Counted from the stretch's first letter, positions 43,607-53,039 are shown. The stretch is 64,000 nucleotides of DNA from Natranaeroarchaeum sulfidigenes (GCF_017094485.1 NZ_CP064786.1:2418001-2482000), one strand, 5' to 3'. Notes: a model not told the origin generated them from the sequence alone. A program made the numbers and translations.

Positions 43607-44157
43607 AACTCCGGCACCCTCCGGTTGACCGTCTCGAAGACGAGTTCGATCGATCGGTCAACGAGTTCTCTCTGTTCTTCGGTCGGCCAGACGTTACGCT
43701 GATAATACTCAGTCCGGAACTCCTGAATCTCGGCCGACGTCGCCGACTCGATCGGCCGTGCATAATGGTTCCCCATGAAGTCGGCCAGAGCCCTCGCGTT
43801 GTCCCCGTGGAGCTCTCCGTGGGTTTCACGAACCCGCTTCACGACCGCCCTGTTATGTTTTTCCACCCTCTGCCAGTCGTCAGGATCGCCGGGACCCGTA
43901 AGCGGAATCTCGACGGCACGGTCGGTATTCTCGATCCGATCGGGGCGGATCGTCCCATCGTCGAGCCACTCCGCGGGATGTAACACCAGCACCTCCCGAG
44001 AGTCTTCGGATCGAATGCGTGCCTCGAACGCCTCGTCGTCGAGTAGTTCGTCTCGTCTGGAGAGATAGGCATCACGCTCGCTCCCGTCACCCGCTTCACG
44101 CGCCAGTTGGGTGAGTCGTTCCGCTTCCTCGAGTACGTCAGTTGGGAGTTCAGACAT
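43603..44157 (-). CDS. RnhA-operon protein (DUF7108-like)
   Basis: A 184-aa acidic helical protein starting M-S-E-L-P-T-D-V-L-E-E-A-E-R. The frame overlaps the 3' end of rnhA by 8 nt, so it is translationally coupled to it. Haloarchaeal relatives are known simply as RnhA operon protein (DUF7108, from memory). It contains H-P-A-E-W and D-D-W-Q-R-V-E-K-H-N-R but no known catalytic motif. Association with RNase H activity is only by position. Confidence 0.72.
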   Translation of the reverse strand: MSELPTDVLEEAERLTQLAREAGDGSERDAYLSRRDELLDDEAFEARIRSEDSREVLVLHPAEWLDDGTIRPDRIENTDRAVEIPLTGPGDPDDWQRVEKHNRAVVKRVRETHGELHGDNARALADFMGNHYARPIESATSAEIQEFRTEYYQRNVWPTEEQRELVDRSIELVFETVNRRVPEF

Positions 44158-44743
44158 CGTCAAGTGCCTCGTTTGCCAGTTCGTCGGCCCTGTCGTTGAT
44201 CTCTCGTGGAACGTGTTCGAGCGTCCACGAGTCGAACCCGTCCAGCAATTCACGAGTTCGCACGCGCAGTTCGCGTAGTTCGGGATTGTTCGTATCCCAT
44301 TCGCCCCGGACCTGTTTGACGATCAACTCCGAATCGCCGCGGACGTCGACGCGGTCGAAGCCGAAATCGCGAGCGACTTCCAGCGCGTGGATCAGGGCCT
44401 GATACTCCGCCCGGTTGTTCGTCGTCCGGCCGATCCGTTCACCACCATCCGCGACGATCCCGTCGCTGTTCACGAGTACCCAGCCGACCGCCCCGGGTCC
44501 AGGATTCCCCCGGCATGCCCCGTCGAAATAGACATGCGTGCGACCCCCCTCGTCCCTGAGCACCGCCTCGATTTCCTGCGGGCGCACACCCTGGACGACG
44601 ACCTTCTCGTCGTAGGCAACCGCGGTCGCACCATCGGTCGACGCGCGCCACTGCTCGTGGTCGGTGTTCCCGTCGGCGATCTCGACCCCCGCCTCTCGAA
44701 GCCGGTCGCGCGCCTCGTCGACATCACACTCGTGAACTGGCAT
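44150..44743 (-). CDS. rnhA: Ribonuclease HI with N-terminal extension
   Basis: A 197-aa protein. The RNase H fold covers residues 68-192 with the catalytic acids Asp74 (Y-F-D-G-A), Glu113 (N-N-R-A-E-Y), Asp137 (R-G-D-S-E-L) and Asp187 (D-R-A-D-E-L). It removes RNA from RNA-DNA hybrids. About 66 residues precede the core (W-R-A-S-T-D-G-A-T-A-V-A-Y), which may form a small separate substrate-binding domain. It is followed by the coupled RnhA-operon gene. Confidence 0.93.
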   Translation of the reverse strand: MPVHECDVDEARDRLREAGVEIADGNTDHEQWRASTDGATAVAYDEKVVVQGVRPQEIEAVLRDEGGRTHVYFDGACRGNPGPGAVGWVLVNSDGIVADGGERIGRTTNNRAEYQALIHALEVARDFGFDRVDVRGDSELIVKQVRGEWDTNNPELRELRVRTRELLDGFDSWTLEHVPREINDRADELANEALDDV

Positions 44744-44895
44744 TGACGCAAGGTCAGCCTATTCGAGTTATATGTGTTTCCGTTTCCGCCGGGCGTTACC
44801 ATCGGTATTCGCCGTACTGCGACACGATGAATAAACCACTGATTAACTGACCATCCGTGGGCCACAAAATACTTACCGAGGGTTTAAGTGTGTCG

Positions 44896-44905
44896 GTAGT
44901 ACTAC
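44896..44905 (+). promoter_or_regulatory. Palindrome GTAGTACTAC in tfb 5' region
   Basis: A perfect 10-bp palindrome lies between a TTTAAG box (44883-44888) and the tfb ATG, around the expected transcription start. A second AT-rich stretch, TATAAAAATG, follows. It may allow autoregulation of the transcription factor, but the role is inferred. Confidence 0.4.
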
Positions 44906-44917
44906 TATAAAAATGCG

Positions 44918-45883
44918 ATGACACGGTCCACTCGCCAGCGGGAGCGCGAACAAACGACGGAGCAAGGGGAGGAGGAAAGCGAGGGCGTCCGGGAATGTCC
45001 GGAGTGTAGCTCTGATAACCTCGTCAAGAGCTCTGATCGTGGAGAACTGGTCTGTCAAGACTGCGGTCTGGTCGTCGAAGAGGAGAAGATCGACCCGGGG
45101 CCGGAGTGGCGGGCGTTCAACCATCAGGAACGCCAGGAGAAATCCCGCGTCGGCGCCCCGACGACCCAGACGATGCATGACAAAGGATTGACGACGACGA
45201 TCGACTGGAAGGACAAGGATGCCTACGGTCGCTCTATCTCCTCGAAGAAACGCAGCCAGATGCACCGATTGCGGAAGTGGCAAGAACGGATTCGGACGAA
45301 GGACGCGGGCGAACGGAACCTGCAGTTCGCACTCAGTGAGATCGACCGGATGGCGAGTGCACTCGGCGTCCCCCGCTCCGTACGCGAGGTCGCCTCAGTA
45401 ATCTACCGGCGAGCGCTCAAGGAAGACCTCATTCGCGGGCGCTCGATCGAAGGCGTCGCGACGAGCGCGCTCTATGCTGCCTGTCGCAAGGAGGGTATCC
45501 CGCGCAGTCTCGAAGAGATTTCCGAGGTCTCCCGGGTCGAGCGCAAGGAGATCGGCCGCACCTATCGTTATATTTCCCAGGAGCTCGGTCTCGAAATGAA
45601 ACCCGTCGATCCGAAGAAGTACGTCCCCCGTTTTTGTTCCGAACTCGAACTCTCCGAGGAAGTACAGACGAAAGCCAACGAGATCATCGAAACGACCGCC
45701 GAGAAAGGACTGCTCTCGGGAAAATCGCCGACGGGCTACGCTGCTGCCGCAATCTACGCCGCATCCCTGCTCTGTAACGAAAAGAAGACCCAGCGAGAAG
45801 TCGCTGACGTCGCACAGGTGACGGAAGTAACGATCCGGAACCGGTATCAAGAGCAGATCGAAGCGATGGGCATCCACAGCTGA
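44918..45883 (+). CDS. tfb: Transcription initiation factor TFB
   Basis: A 321-aa archaeal TFIIB. The N-terminal zinc ribbon has Cys27, 30, 46 and 49 (C-P-E-C ... C-Q-D-C-G). A B-finger-like segment G-P-E-W-R-A-F and two cyclin repeats follow, the first ending S-V-I-Y-R-R-A, the second [12 protein letters not shown]. It recruits RNA polymerase with TBP. Haloarchaea have several TFB paralogues, so the number of this one cannot be given. Confidence 0.93.
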   Translation: MTRSTRQREREQTTEQGEEESEGVRECPECSSDNLVKSSDRGELVCQDCGLVVEEEKIDPGPEWRAFNHQERQEKSRVGAPTTQTMHDKGLTTTIDWKDKDAYGRSISSKKRSQMHRLRKWQERIRTKDAGERNLQFALSEIDRMASALGVPRSVREVASVIYRRALKEDLIRGRSIEGVATSALYAACRKEGIPRSLEEISEVSRVERKEIGRTYRYISQELGLEMKPVDPKKYVPRFCSELELSEEVQTKANEIIETTAEKGLLSGKSPTGYAAAAIYAASLLCNEKKTQREVADVAQVTEVTIRNRYQEQIEAMGIHS

Positions 45884-46020
45884 GTCGGTGGTCGTTTTCA
45901 CCGCTTTTCCTCCCCAGCGACTGCGTTACGATCTGGTTTCGTCCCTCCGATCGGTCCGCCGCCACGCCGTGGGCCCCACACCACGCCAGAACCGTCCAGG
46001 TCACCGGCGTCACCTTGTAA

Positions 46021-46035
46021 ACAATGGTACATTGT
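46021..46035. promoter_or_regulatory. Palindrome ACAATG-GTA-CATTGT upstream of nreA
   Basis: A perfect 6-bp inverted repeat with 3-nt centre in the 226-nt gap between tfb and nreA, about 75-90 nt before nreA. TTGTAA also repeats directly at 46016 and 46032. A transcription-factor site is likely. Nothing else is seen in this gap. Confidence 0.45.
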
Positions 46036-46109
46036 AACACCGCGATGGACCCCCGACGCCGACTCCACGAAACGAAGATTCTTCACCCGGAACGACCAAC
46101 TACGATCGA

Positions 46110-47450
46110 ATGCGCCTCGACGAGTTCGTCGACGGACTGGAACGTGATGACGCCGCCGAGCGTCGCCGCCTCGCCGAGGAGAAGTCCTACGAGATCACGG
46201 AGTACATCGACCGCGTCGCTGATCGGTTCGAGGACGCGATTCAGGACGAGACGATGGTCGGGTCGACGTCGCCGTCGGTGTTCGTCGGAACCTCTAACTA
46301 CCCATCAGTCTCGACCGGCGTGCTCTCGCCGGTCGGCGACGAGGATCGGGCTGGCGACTACGTCACCGACGATAGCTGGTACCGGCAGGGCTACTCCATC
46401 GACGACGTCTTTCAGCGCCGGACGGGACTGATGAACTCCCAGCAGCGCGTCGACGTGGACGCGCCGGGCCGTCACGCCGGACACACCACGCCCGCAGTCG
46501 CCGACGCGTGGGACGGGATGCTCGGCGCACAGCGTGAGGTCGCGATCGCCGGGAACCCGGTCGACGTCGAGATCGGGCTGGATGGCAGCCCGGACCTCGG
46601 CATCGACGTCGACGACATCGCCGCGCCGACCGGGCCAAACGTCGCCGCCGAGTCGGTCGACCTCACCGAGAACCCCTACGTTCCGCGCCCGGTCAAGAAA
46701 ACGCTCGAAGACGACGACTGGCAGGCCGAGGGCGCGATGACGTATCTCTACCGGCGTGGCTTCGACGTCTACGACATCCGCGAGATCCTCTCGGCGGGGG
46801 CGCTCGGGCAGGGCGAGAACCGACGGCTCGTCCCGACGCGCTGGTCGATCACCGCCGTCGACGACACGATCGGCAAGTATCTTCGCGGCACCCTGCGAAA
46901 CGCCACGAGCATCGACGAGACGCAGGTCTGGTACAACGAGTTCATGGGCAACCGCTTCTGGATCGTGCTCACGCCGGGGCGGTGGGAGTTCGAGCTCGTC
47001 GAGATGAAAGCTCCCGGCAGCGTCTGGAACCCGACTGTCGACTCGGGCTACTGGCTTGCCAGCGCCTCGGAAGGCTACGAGGGCCGCACGAGCTACGTCG
47101 AGGAGACCGCGGGGGCGTACTACGCCAGCCGGCTGGGCGTCCTCGAACATCTCGCGGAGGAGGGTCGTCAGGCCAAGTGTCTCGTCCTCCGGGAGGTAAC
47201 CGACGAGTACTGGGCTCCCGTCGGCGTCTGGCAGATCCGCGAGAGCGTCCGGAACGCGTTCGATCCCGATGGCGGGCGGGACGTTCCCGGTGCCGAGATC
47301 CCCCCGACGCTCGCCGGGAAACACGCCACGGCCGAGACGTTCCGGGACGCGATCACCGGGCTGGAATCCCAGCTTCCGATCTCGATGGGCGAGCTCCGGC
47401 GGAAATCCGACATGGTGGCGGGGATTCAGTCACAGTTGAGCGACTTCTGA
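46110..47450 (+). CDS. nreA: DNA repair protein NreA
   Basis: A 446-aa protein of the archaeal Nre family, described as protecting against DNA damage such as mitomycin C. Conserved blocks are seen throughout, e.g. V-F-V-G-T-S-N-Y-P-S-V, P-R-P-V-K-K-T-L-E-D and P-T-R-W-S-I-T-A-V-D-D-T-I. The last residues Q-S-Q-L-S-D-F are a PCNA-interacting (PIP) motif, known in NreA. The short N-terminus lacks a clear zinc finger. ATG chosen at M-R-L-D-E-F. Confidence 0.9.
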   Translation: MRLDEFVDGLERDDAAERRRLAEEKSYEITEYIDRVADRFEDAIQDETMVGSTSPSVFVGTSNYPSVSTGVLSPVGDEDRAGDYVTDDSWYRQGYSIDDVFQRRTGLMNSQQRVDVDAPGRHAGHTTPAVADAWDGMLGAQREVAIAGNPVDVEIGLDGSPDLGIDVDDIAAPTGPNVAAESVDLTENPYVPRPVKKTLEDDDWQAEGAMTYLYRRGFDVYDIREILSAGALGQGENRRLVPTRWSITAVDDTIGKYLRGTLRNATSIDETQVWYNEFMGNRFWIVLTPGRWEFELVEMKAPGSVWNPTVDSGYWLASASEGYEGRTSYVEETAGAYYASRLGVLEHLAEEGRQAKCLVLREVTDEYWAPVGVWQIRESVRNAFDPDGGRDVPGAEIPPTLAGKHATAETFRDAITGLESQLPISMGELRRKSDMVAGIQSQLSDF

Positions 47451-47527
47451 CTACGGGCGACCGGAAAGGTGCAGCGATCGTTGTAGCCTAGCATAGTGTT
47501 TTGTGATCGCTACCCGAACCCTCGTCT

Positions 47528-48148
47528 ATGCGACGGCGAACCCTGCTTGCGACGGTCGGTACTACCGCGATCCCCCTCACGGGCTGTGTCGACCGCCCCG
47601 CAGACCGGCCGACTGATGGGGACGGATCGTCCGACACCACGACCGTCCGCGGGGCGTTCGACGACACCCCCGTCCGACCGGAGTGTGAGTACGAGTCCGA
47701 GACCGTCACCGTCGAGGAGGGCGACGAGACGCACGAATACAGCACGGCAGAACCGGTAGCCTACCCCGATCCCCCCGGCGGGTTCAAGGACGACGAGGTG
47801 ATCGCATACGCCGAGGCCTTCGAGGAAGCGTACACGAGCCACGACGCGATCTGTGACAGTACGGACCACATCCTGAATGTGAGCTACAGCACGATGGAAG
47901 ACGCCGTGGAAGAGCGACAGGACGGGATCACGACCGTCACCCTGCTCCGTGTTGCCGGGGCGAGCAAGGGCGTCGGTGATGAGGGGCCGCCCTGGGCCAC
48001 CGAACTCGTTCCGGAAGCCGTGGGATACACGGTCGACGAGACGGGCGTAGCGAGAGTCGAGGCCGAGGAACCGGTGGCACCGGATGAACTCGGCAATGTG
48101 GCTCTTGAGCCGCTGAGAGATGGCGAGCTGGTCGCGACGTTCGAGTAG
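47528..48148 (+). CDS. Predicted Tat-exported lipoprotein, unknown function
   Basis: A 206-aa protein. The N-terminus M-R-R-R-T-L-L-A-T-V-G-T-T-A-I-P-L-T-G-C has a Tat-like RR motif and lipobox L-T-G-C, with Cys20 the likely lipidated residue. The mature part begins with a low-complexity P/D/G/T segment, followed by a beta-rich domain of about 150 residues with two more Cys. It is anchored outside the cell membrane. No family recognised. Confidence 0.8.
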   Translation: MRRRTLLATVGTTAIPLTGCVDRPADRPTDGDGSSDTTTVRGAFDDTPVRPECEYESETVTVEEGDETHEYSTAEPVAYPDPPGGFKDDEVIAYAEAFEEAYTSHDAICDSTDHILNVSYSTMEDAVEERQDGITTVTLLRVAGASKGVGDEGPPWATELVPEAVGYTVDETGVARVEAEEPVAPDELGNVALEPLRDGELVATFE

Positions 48149-48165
48149 CTACCCCGCGGAGACGC

Positions 48166-48618
48166 TCAGGCGCGCGCTTCGATCTTCTCGAAGGCTTCCG
48201 AGGTCATCTCGCCAGTCTCGTCGAGGATCGCCTCCCACTCTTCGCTGTCCGGTGGCACCATCCCCGAGAGCTTCGCCAGTTTCATGATCGAGACGTGGTA
48301 GACGACCTGCTTGCCCGGCTCCTCCTCCCAGACGATCATGTTGCAGGGAAAGAGGCCGCCGATCGACTTCGTGACGTCGAGCGCGCGGTTCGCGATAGCG
48401 GGATTGCACGCGCCAAGCACGTAGTAGGGATCGCGGTCGGCGTCGACTTTCTCGTTGAGCAACTCGGAGGGCGAAAACTCGACCGGGATGCCGAAACCGA
48501 CCTCCGCACAGACCTCCCGGACGAGTTCTATCGCTTCCTCGTGGTCCATCTCTAGCGTTGCACGTTTCTCGCCGATGTCGTCATCTGTCAGCTCTGCAGG
48601 ATCGTACGGGAGCGTCAT
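48166..48618 (-). CDS. DUF302 domain protein
   Basis: A 150-aa protein carrying the DUF302 pattern: A-I-E-L-V-R-E-V-C-A-E-V-G-F-G-I-P, Y-Y-V-L-G-A-C-N-P and G-L-F-P-C-N-M-I-V-W-E-E. The family often has conserved Cys around a small alpha/beta fold; its biochemical role is unknown. Start ATG 48618 (M-T-L-P-Y-D). A CPBP membrane gene follows upstream on the same strand. Confidence 0.83.
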   Translation of the reverse strand: MTLPYDPAELTDDDIGEKRATLEMDHEEAIELVREVCAEVGFGIPVEFSPSELLNEKVDADRDPYYVLGACNPAIANRALDVTKSIGGLFPCNMIVWEEEPGKQVVYHVSIMKLAKLSGMVPPDSEEWEAILDETGEMTSEAFEKIEARA

Positions 48619-48657
48619 ACAAGTGGCGAGGGCCCCGATCGGCAAAAACCCCCGCCG

Positions 48658-49341
48658 CTAGAGCGGCACCGGCACCCACCGGAGTGCGCGCAAAGTCAGT
48701 TCTGGGGGGATGACCGGATCGCGCAACACGAGCCAGTCGAGCAGGACCAGACCCAGACCATGTGCGACGACCGAGGGCAGAATCGAGTCACTGTAGTAAT
48801 CGACGGCCCCGAAGAGTACGTCAGTCGGACCCGATAGCAGGAACTCGATTGGCGGTTTTCCGGCGTGTAACAGGGCGTAGACCACTGGGCTAATGAAGAC
48901 GCATTTGAACCCGAGGTCCCGGACACCGACACAGAGCAGACCCCGGAAGTACGTCTCGGTCGCCAGCGCGAGCAAGAACAGCTGGATCGCATGGGGGACG
49001 AACTCGCCCAGCGCCAGCGTCGTCGACCACATCGGGTAGAACGCCCGGATACTCGGCAGCGTCGAGCCGACGATATAGAAGGGTAGCACAAAGGCCGACA
49101 GCAGGATGGTGTTACGGATCGCGACCCGATTGATCTGCCAGCCGATCCGACGACCGTGCGCGAGACCGAGGGCTAGCGGGCCGACGACGAACAAGAGAAG
49201 GTCGCGGACGACGCGCTCGGTCAGGCCACTCGTCGACCAGTACTGGTAGAGGAGCAGTAGTCCCGCGGCTGCAATCAGTGAGCGCTGTATCCAGGTAAGC
49301 GAAGAAACCGTTCGACGCGCAGTGCTCGCGAGTTCGCTCAC
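48658..49341 (-). CDS. CPBP-family intramembrane protease-like protein
   Basis: A 227-aa polytopic membrane protein with 6-8 hydrophobic helices. The CPBP motifs are recognisable: A-T-E-T-Y-F-R-G (Glu129 and Arg133 of the E-E-x3-R motif, second Glu replaced by Thr130), Y-A-L-L-H-A-G (His159) and V-V-A-H-G-L-G (His194). Such proteins are related to CAAX prenyl endopeptidases. The substitution is compatible with activity, as the first Glu and both His remain. Confidence 0.78.
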   Translation of the reverse strand: MSELASTARRTVSSLTWIQRSLIAAAGLLLLYQYWSTSGLTERVVRDLLLFVVGPLALGLAHGRRIGWQINRVAIRNTILLSAFVLPFYIVGSTLPSIRAFYPMWSTTLALGEFVPHAIQLFLLALATETYFRGLLCVGVRDLGFKCVFISPVVYALLHAGKPPIEFLLSGPTDVLFGAVDYYSDSILPSVVAHGLGLVLLDWLVLRDPVIPPELTLRALRWVPVPL

Positions 49342-49347
49342 ACCGTA

Positions 49348-49632
49348 TCAGTTGGTCGGGATGGGTCCGTCACCGATGACTGCTTCGAGCTCGCCGACGA
49401 ACTCCTGCCGACTCTGGAAATACGTCGTCTCGATGTCTTCGAGCAGCGTTTCGAGCGTCTGCGGACCGTCGGGAGTTCGGACCACCGTCTCGCCCTCGCG
49501 GCGGACGACCTCGCTTCGTTCGACCGGCCACGTGAGCCGTGAGGCGGGGCGGGCCAGCGGTGCGCCTTCGACTGGCGTCCCCTCGCCGAGCTCGACGGCG
49601 GGCGTCTCGTCTTCCGCGTCGTCGTCTGACAT
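49348..49632 (-). CDS. DUF5789-family protein
   Basis: A 94-aa acidic protein with the haloarchaeal DUF5789 pattern as I remember it: L-T-W-P-V-E-R-S-E-V-V-R-R-E-G and L-L-E-D-I-E-T-T-Y-F-Q-S-R-Q-E-F. It starts M-S-D-D-D-A-E-D at 49632; an ATAATC-type box 25-32 nt upstream agrees. Function unknown. It lies 6 nt from the CPBP gene on the same strand, so may be its operon partner. Confidence 0.7.
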   Translation of the reverse strand: MSDDDAEDETPAVELGEGTPVEGAPLARPASRLTWPVERSEVVRREGETVVRTPDGPQTLETLLEDIETTYFQSRQEFVGELEAVIGDGPIPTN

Positions 49633-49829
49633 GTATCGACGTTCAGGGCCCCGGCGATTATGTGTTTCGCTTCGGCTGTTCGTCGTACTGCTGGAGAACG
49701 GCCGTCCGCGGGATCGTCCCGACTTTGTTTCATCACCGGAACTGAACGGCAATACTTGACGGCCCGGCGATCAGTGAACTGCAGGTGTCTGACATACTGT
49801 TATGTATGAGGGGCCACAATACGGCAACT

Positions 49830-50807
49830 ATGACTAGCCTCGCGGACGTTTACGAAGGCCACGTCGGGGAGGTCGGGGACGTCCGGCGGCTGTACGTCGG
49901 CATCGGTCTGTTCATCGCGGGAGCGGTGCTAACGGTTCTCGCGATGCTCGTCGCGACGACCGGCCTGCCGGGACTCGTCGGTATCGAGGGCGAGTTCACG
50001 CCGAACCTGATCGGCGGCGTCCTGGCCGGTCTTGGTGTTCCGGCGACGCTGCTCGGCGTCTCCACGATCCTTCCAGCAAGTGATCGGCTCCGCGCCGCCT
50101 CGGTGATCGGCGCGAGTATCGCCGTACTTGGCGTTGCGTTGTTCTGGCACGCCTACCCCAGCGACTGGGCAGGCTACAATCAGAACCTGACGCCATATGT
50201 ACTGGGCGTGTACTTTCTCGGGATCATGATCACGCTCGGCTGTCTGTTCGTCGGCATTGCGAACTTCAAAGAGCGCAATGATCCGGGCGGCACAGTCTCG
50301 CTTGAGGTCCGCACCGAGTCCGGGGAAACCCGCGTCGTCGAGGTCGACCGCTCGGAGGTCCGGTCGGGGGGTCTCGGCGGCATCGGGATGCTCGGCGGGA
50401 CGCCGGACGGCGAGGTTGAAACGCAGACGAATCGGCCCGGAACGTCAGGAAGCGGCGCACAGAGCGACGCCAGTGCCTCCCGGAGGTCGACCCAGTCGAA
50501 CCGCGAACCGGGGACCTACGGCACGTCCACCGGCGGAGTGACCCGGTCGAGCGGCGGAAGCGCAGGCGGACTCGGCCCCTCGGACACCGCCAGCGACGGC
50601 GGGGCGAGTACGAGCGATATCAGTTCGCCGCTGGGAGATAGCCCCACCACATCGTCGGCGTCAAAGGATGTCGGTGATCAGTACTGCGGGAACTGTGAGC
50701 ACTTCCGCTACGTCAAGTCCTCGGCCGGGATGCACCCCTACTGTGGCTACCACAACGAGGAGATGGACGACATGGACGCCTGCGAGAAGTGGGAGCCGAA
50801 CCGCTGA
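49830..50807 (+). CDS. Haloarchaeal membrane protein with C-terminal Cys cluster (DUF7139-like)
   Basis: A 325-aa protein. The first half has four transmembrane helices (about 20-160 in this numbering: V-G-I-G-L-F-I-A-G-A-V-L-T-V-L, G-V-L-A-G-L-G-V-P-A, V-I-G-A-S-I-A-V-L-G, V-L-G-V-Y-F-L-G-I-M-I). A long Gly/Ser/Thr-rich linker follows (~175-285), then a terminal metal-like cluster Y-C-G-N-C-E-H-F ... Y-C-G-Y-H ... C. From memory this matches DUF7139. ATG 49830 fits a TATA-like TTATGTAT 23-30 nt upstream. Confidence 0.72.
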   Translation: MTSLADVYEGHVGEVGDVRRLYVGIGLFIAGAVLTVLAMLVATTGLPGLVGIEGEFTPNLIGGVLAGLGVPATLLGVSTILPASDRLRAASVIGASIAVLGVALFWHAYPSDWAGYNQNLTPYVLGVYFLGIMITLGCLFVGIANFKERNDPGGTVSLEVRTESGETRVVEVDRSEVRSGGLGGIGMLGGTPDGEVETQTNRPGTSGSGAQSDASASRRSTQSNREPGTYGTSTGGVTRSSGGSAGGLGPSDTASDGGASTSDISSPLGDSPTTSSASKDVGDQYCGNCEHFRYVKSSAGMHPYCGYHNEEMDDMDACEKWEPNR

Positions 50808-51275
50808 TCAGCGTACCGATTCGAGCATCTCGACCATCCGGTTCCAGTGGCTCCCTTTCCAGAAGTACTGCTCACAGGAGCGACAGCGCCACAGCGTTGC
50901 CGCCATTTCGTCGCGTGGCAGTTCGTCGGGGACGTACTCCGGAATCTCCGGATCGGCCCCGGAAACCGGCTCGACAGCCCCGTTACAGCGACCGCATCGG
51001 CGTGGCGTCTCGGTCGGGCTGAGATCGACCGCGGCCGCGGCGAGTTCCGATAGCTGTCCTTCGGTCTCACGTTCGGTCAGCAAGATGGCAGCCTCCGCAC
51101 GATCCGCCAGCCGCCGGTCACGCGTCAGTATCGTTCTGTCTTCGGCAACCGCGACCGCGAGCAGGGCGTCGTCGGCCTCGATATCCCGGTCAGGGGCGTA
51201 GACGGTATCGTGCCCACAGAGCCGGAGATACGGCGGCAGTCGACCACACATCGTGTCGACGAGAAAGCGCGCCAT
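50808..51275 (-). CDS. Mut7-C RNase-domain protein
   Basis: A 155-aa protein. The N-terminal PIN-like fold has F-L-V-D-T-M-C-G-R-L-P-P-Y-L-R (conserved Asp7) and T-I-L-T-R-D-R-R-L. The C-terminal zinc ribbon is C-G-R-C ... C-R-S-C, ending F-W-K-G-S-H-W. These are the Mut7-C hallmarks, a putative 3'-5' RNase. It converges with the DUF7139-like gene, its stop abutting, and lies 13 nt after the end of the polX frame. Confidence 0.88.
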   Translation of the reverse strand: MARFLVDTMCGRLPPYLRLCGHDTVYAPDRDIEADDALLAVAVAEDRTILTRDRRLADRAEAAILLTERETEGQLSELAAAAVDLSPTETPRRCGRCNGAVEPVSGADPEIPEYVPDELPRDEMAATLWRCRSCEQYFWKGSHWNRMVEMLESVR

Positions 51276-51287
51276 ACGAGACCGTAA

Positions 51288-53039
51288 TCAGTGAAGGAAC
51301 CCCCGCAGTTCCTCCACGGGCCACGTGTTGACCACGTCGCTCGGCTCGGCCCAGCCGCGACGAGCGGTGTGGACGCCGTAGCGGACGTTTCCAAACTCAC
51401 CGGGACTGTGGGCGTCCGTATTGATTGCGATCGGTGCTCCGGCCTCGACTGCGGTCTGAACCGGTCGACCCCACAGGTCGAGTCGCGTGGGGTTGCTGTT
51501 TACTTCGAGTGCGACGTCCTGCTCGGCGGCCACGGCTGCGATCTCCGTGACGTCCAGATCGAGGCCCGCACGCTGGTTGAGTAGTCGACCGTGGGGGTGA
51601 CCCAGCACGTCGACTGCCGGGTGTTCCATCGCCGTCGTGAGTCGTTCTGTGGCGGCGTCAATGTCGGCGTCAAGCGCGCTGTGTGGCGAGGCGACGATCA
51701 CATCCAGCGCGTCCAGGACGTCCTCGCTCACCGAGAGCCCACCCTCGGCGTCGATGTTCGCCTCGACGCCCGTGAGAACCTCGACCTCGGCGTCCGCAGC
51801 GACTGCCTCAACGGCATCGATCTGCTCGATCAGTTCGTCGTCGTCCAGACCCGTATTCCCGAAAATACCGGGGCCGCTCGCGTGGTCGGTGACGGCGATG
51901 TACTCGTGGCCGAACGCGGCGGCCTGTCCGACCATCTCCTCGATCGTGAAGCCGCCGTCCGACCAGTCCGTGTGCGCGTGGATGTCCCCCCGAACGTCGG
52001 CCTCGGTGACGAGGTCGGGAAGCTCGCCCGCGGCCGCGGCCTCGATCTCGCCGCGCCCCTCGCGAAGCTCTGGCGGGATCGTCGGCAGATCGAGGGCGTC
52101 GTACATGCTCGCTTCGGTATGCCCACCGATCCGCTCGCCGACGCGCTGGTCGCTCTCGGGAGCCGCCACGTCGCTGATATCAAAGGCCCCGTACTCGTTG
52201 AGTTTGATGTCCCGATCGAGCGCGTAGTTACGCAGGTCGACGTTGTGCTCTTTGCTTCCCGTAAAGTACTGCAGCGCGCTCCCGAACTCCGCGTCGACGA
52301 CGACACGAATGTCGACCCGGACACCGCCGCCCGCCCGGACGCTTGCCTTGTTCTCGCCGGACTCGATCACTGACTCAACCCGCTCCCAGTCGGTGAAGGC
52401 ATCGAGGACGGCACCGTGATCCTCGGCCCCGACCAGCACGTCGACGTCGCCGATCGTCGCGCGCCAGCGCCGGATCGAGCCAGCCACTTCGACGCGCTCG
52501 ACCGGATCGCTGTCTGCCAGATGCTTCACGATCGCGTCCGCAAGCGGGCGACCGTCACCCAGCAACTCTCGCTCGCGGGCACTCCGGGCGAACTCGATGT
52601 TCTCCAGAATGTTCTGTTCGGTTTTCGGGCCGAAGCCGTGGATCTCGCGTATCTTCTCCTCGCGGGCGGCCCGGTCCAGATCCGCGAGCGTCCGGACGCC
52701 GAGTTCGCGATACAGCGTCCCGACGGTCTTCGGGCCGACACCCTCAACCCGCGTGAGGGCGTCCATCTCGACCGGTAGCTCACCGCGAAGCTCCTCTAGC
52801 TCCTCGATCTTGCCGGTCTCGGTGTACTCGACGATCTTCGCCGCAATAGCGTCCCCGACGCCGTCTATCTCGTCGAGTGCGTCGGTTCCGTCCTCGGCAA
52901 GCGCGGCCACGGAGCTGGGATGCTCGCGGATGTTTTCGGCCGCCCGCCGGTAGGCGCGGGGTTTGTACTCGACGTCTTTCGCTTCGAGCAGGTCGGCCAT
53001 CGCCTCCAGCGCGCCAGCGATCTCGTCGTCGGTCGTCAT
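51288..53039 (-). CDS. polX: DNA polymerase X family / PHP phosphoesterase
   Basis: A 583-aa protein. An N-terminal helix-hairpin-helix part (K-P-R-A-Y-R-R-A-A, D-G-V-G-D-A-I-A) is followed by the Pol-beta palm (G-S-I-R-R-W, G-D-V-D-V-L-V: catalytic Asp pair) and, in the last ~240 residues, a PHP domain (D-I-H-A-H-T-D-W-S-D-G, T-G-V-E-A-N-I). It fills short gaps and has exonuclease activity in base-excision repair. Start overlaps the DUF5788 stop by a few bases, so the two are coupled. Confidence 0.92.
   Translation of the reverse strand: MTTDDEIAGALEAMADLLEAKDVEYKPRAYRRAAENIREHPSSVAALAEDGTDALDEIDGVGDAIAAKIVEYTETGKIEELEELRGELPVEMDALTRVEGVGPKTVGTLYRELGVRTLADLDRAAREEKIREIHGFGPKTEQNILENIEFARSARERELLGDGRPLADAIVKHLADSDPVERVEVAGSIRRWRATIGDVDVLVGAEDHGAVLDAFTDWERVESVIESGENKASVRAGGGVRVDIRVVVDAEFGSALQYFTGSKEHNVDLRNYALDRDIKLNEYGAFDISDVAAPESDQRVGERIGGHTEASMYDALDLPTIPPELREGRGEIEAAAAGELPDLVTEADVRGDIHAHTDWSDGGFTIEEMVGQAAAFGHEYIAVTDHASGPGIFGNTGLDDDELIEQIDAVEAVAADAEVEVLTGVEANIDAEGGLSVSEDVLDALDVIVASPHSALDADIDAATERLTTAMEHPAVDVLGHPHGRLLNQRAGLDLDVTEIAAVAAEQDVALEVNSNPTRLDLWGRPVQTAVEAGAPIAINTDAHSPGEFGNVRYGVHTARRGWAEPSDVVNTWPVEELRGFLH

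Noticed and set aside
46305-47324. 339-codon antisense frame within nreA
   Set aside because: Shadow of the strongly supported nreA frame, with low-complexity Asp/Val/Arg translation.
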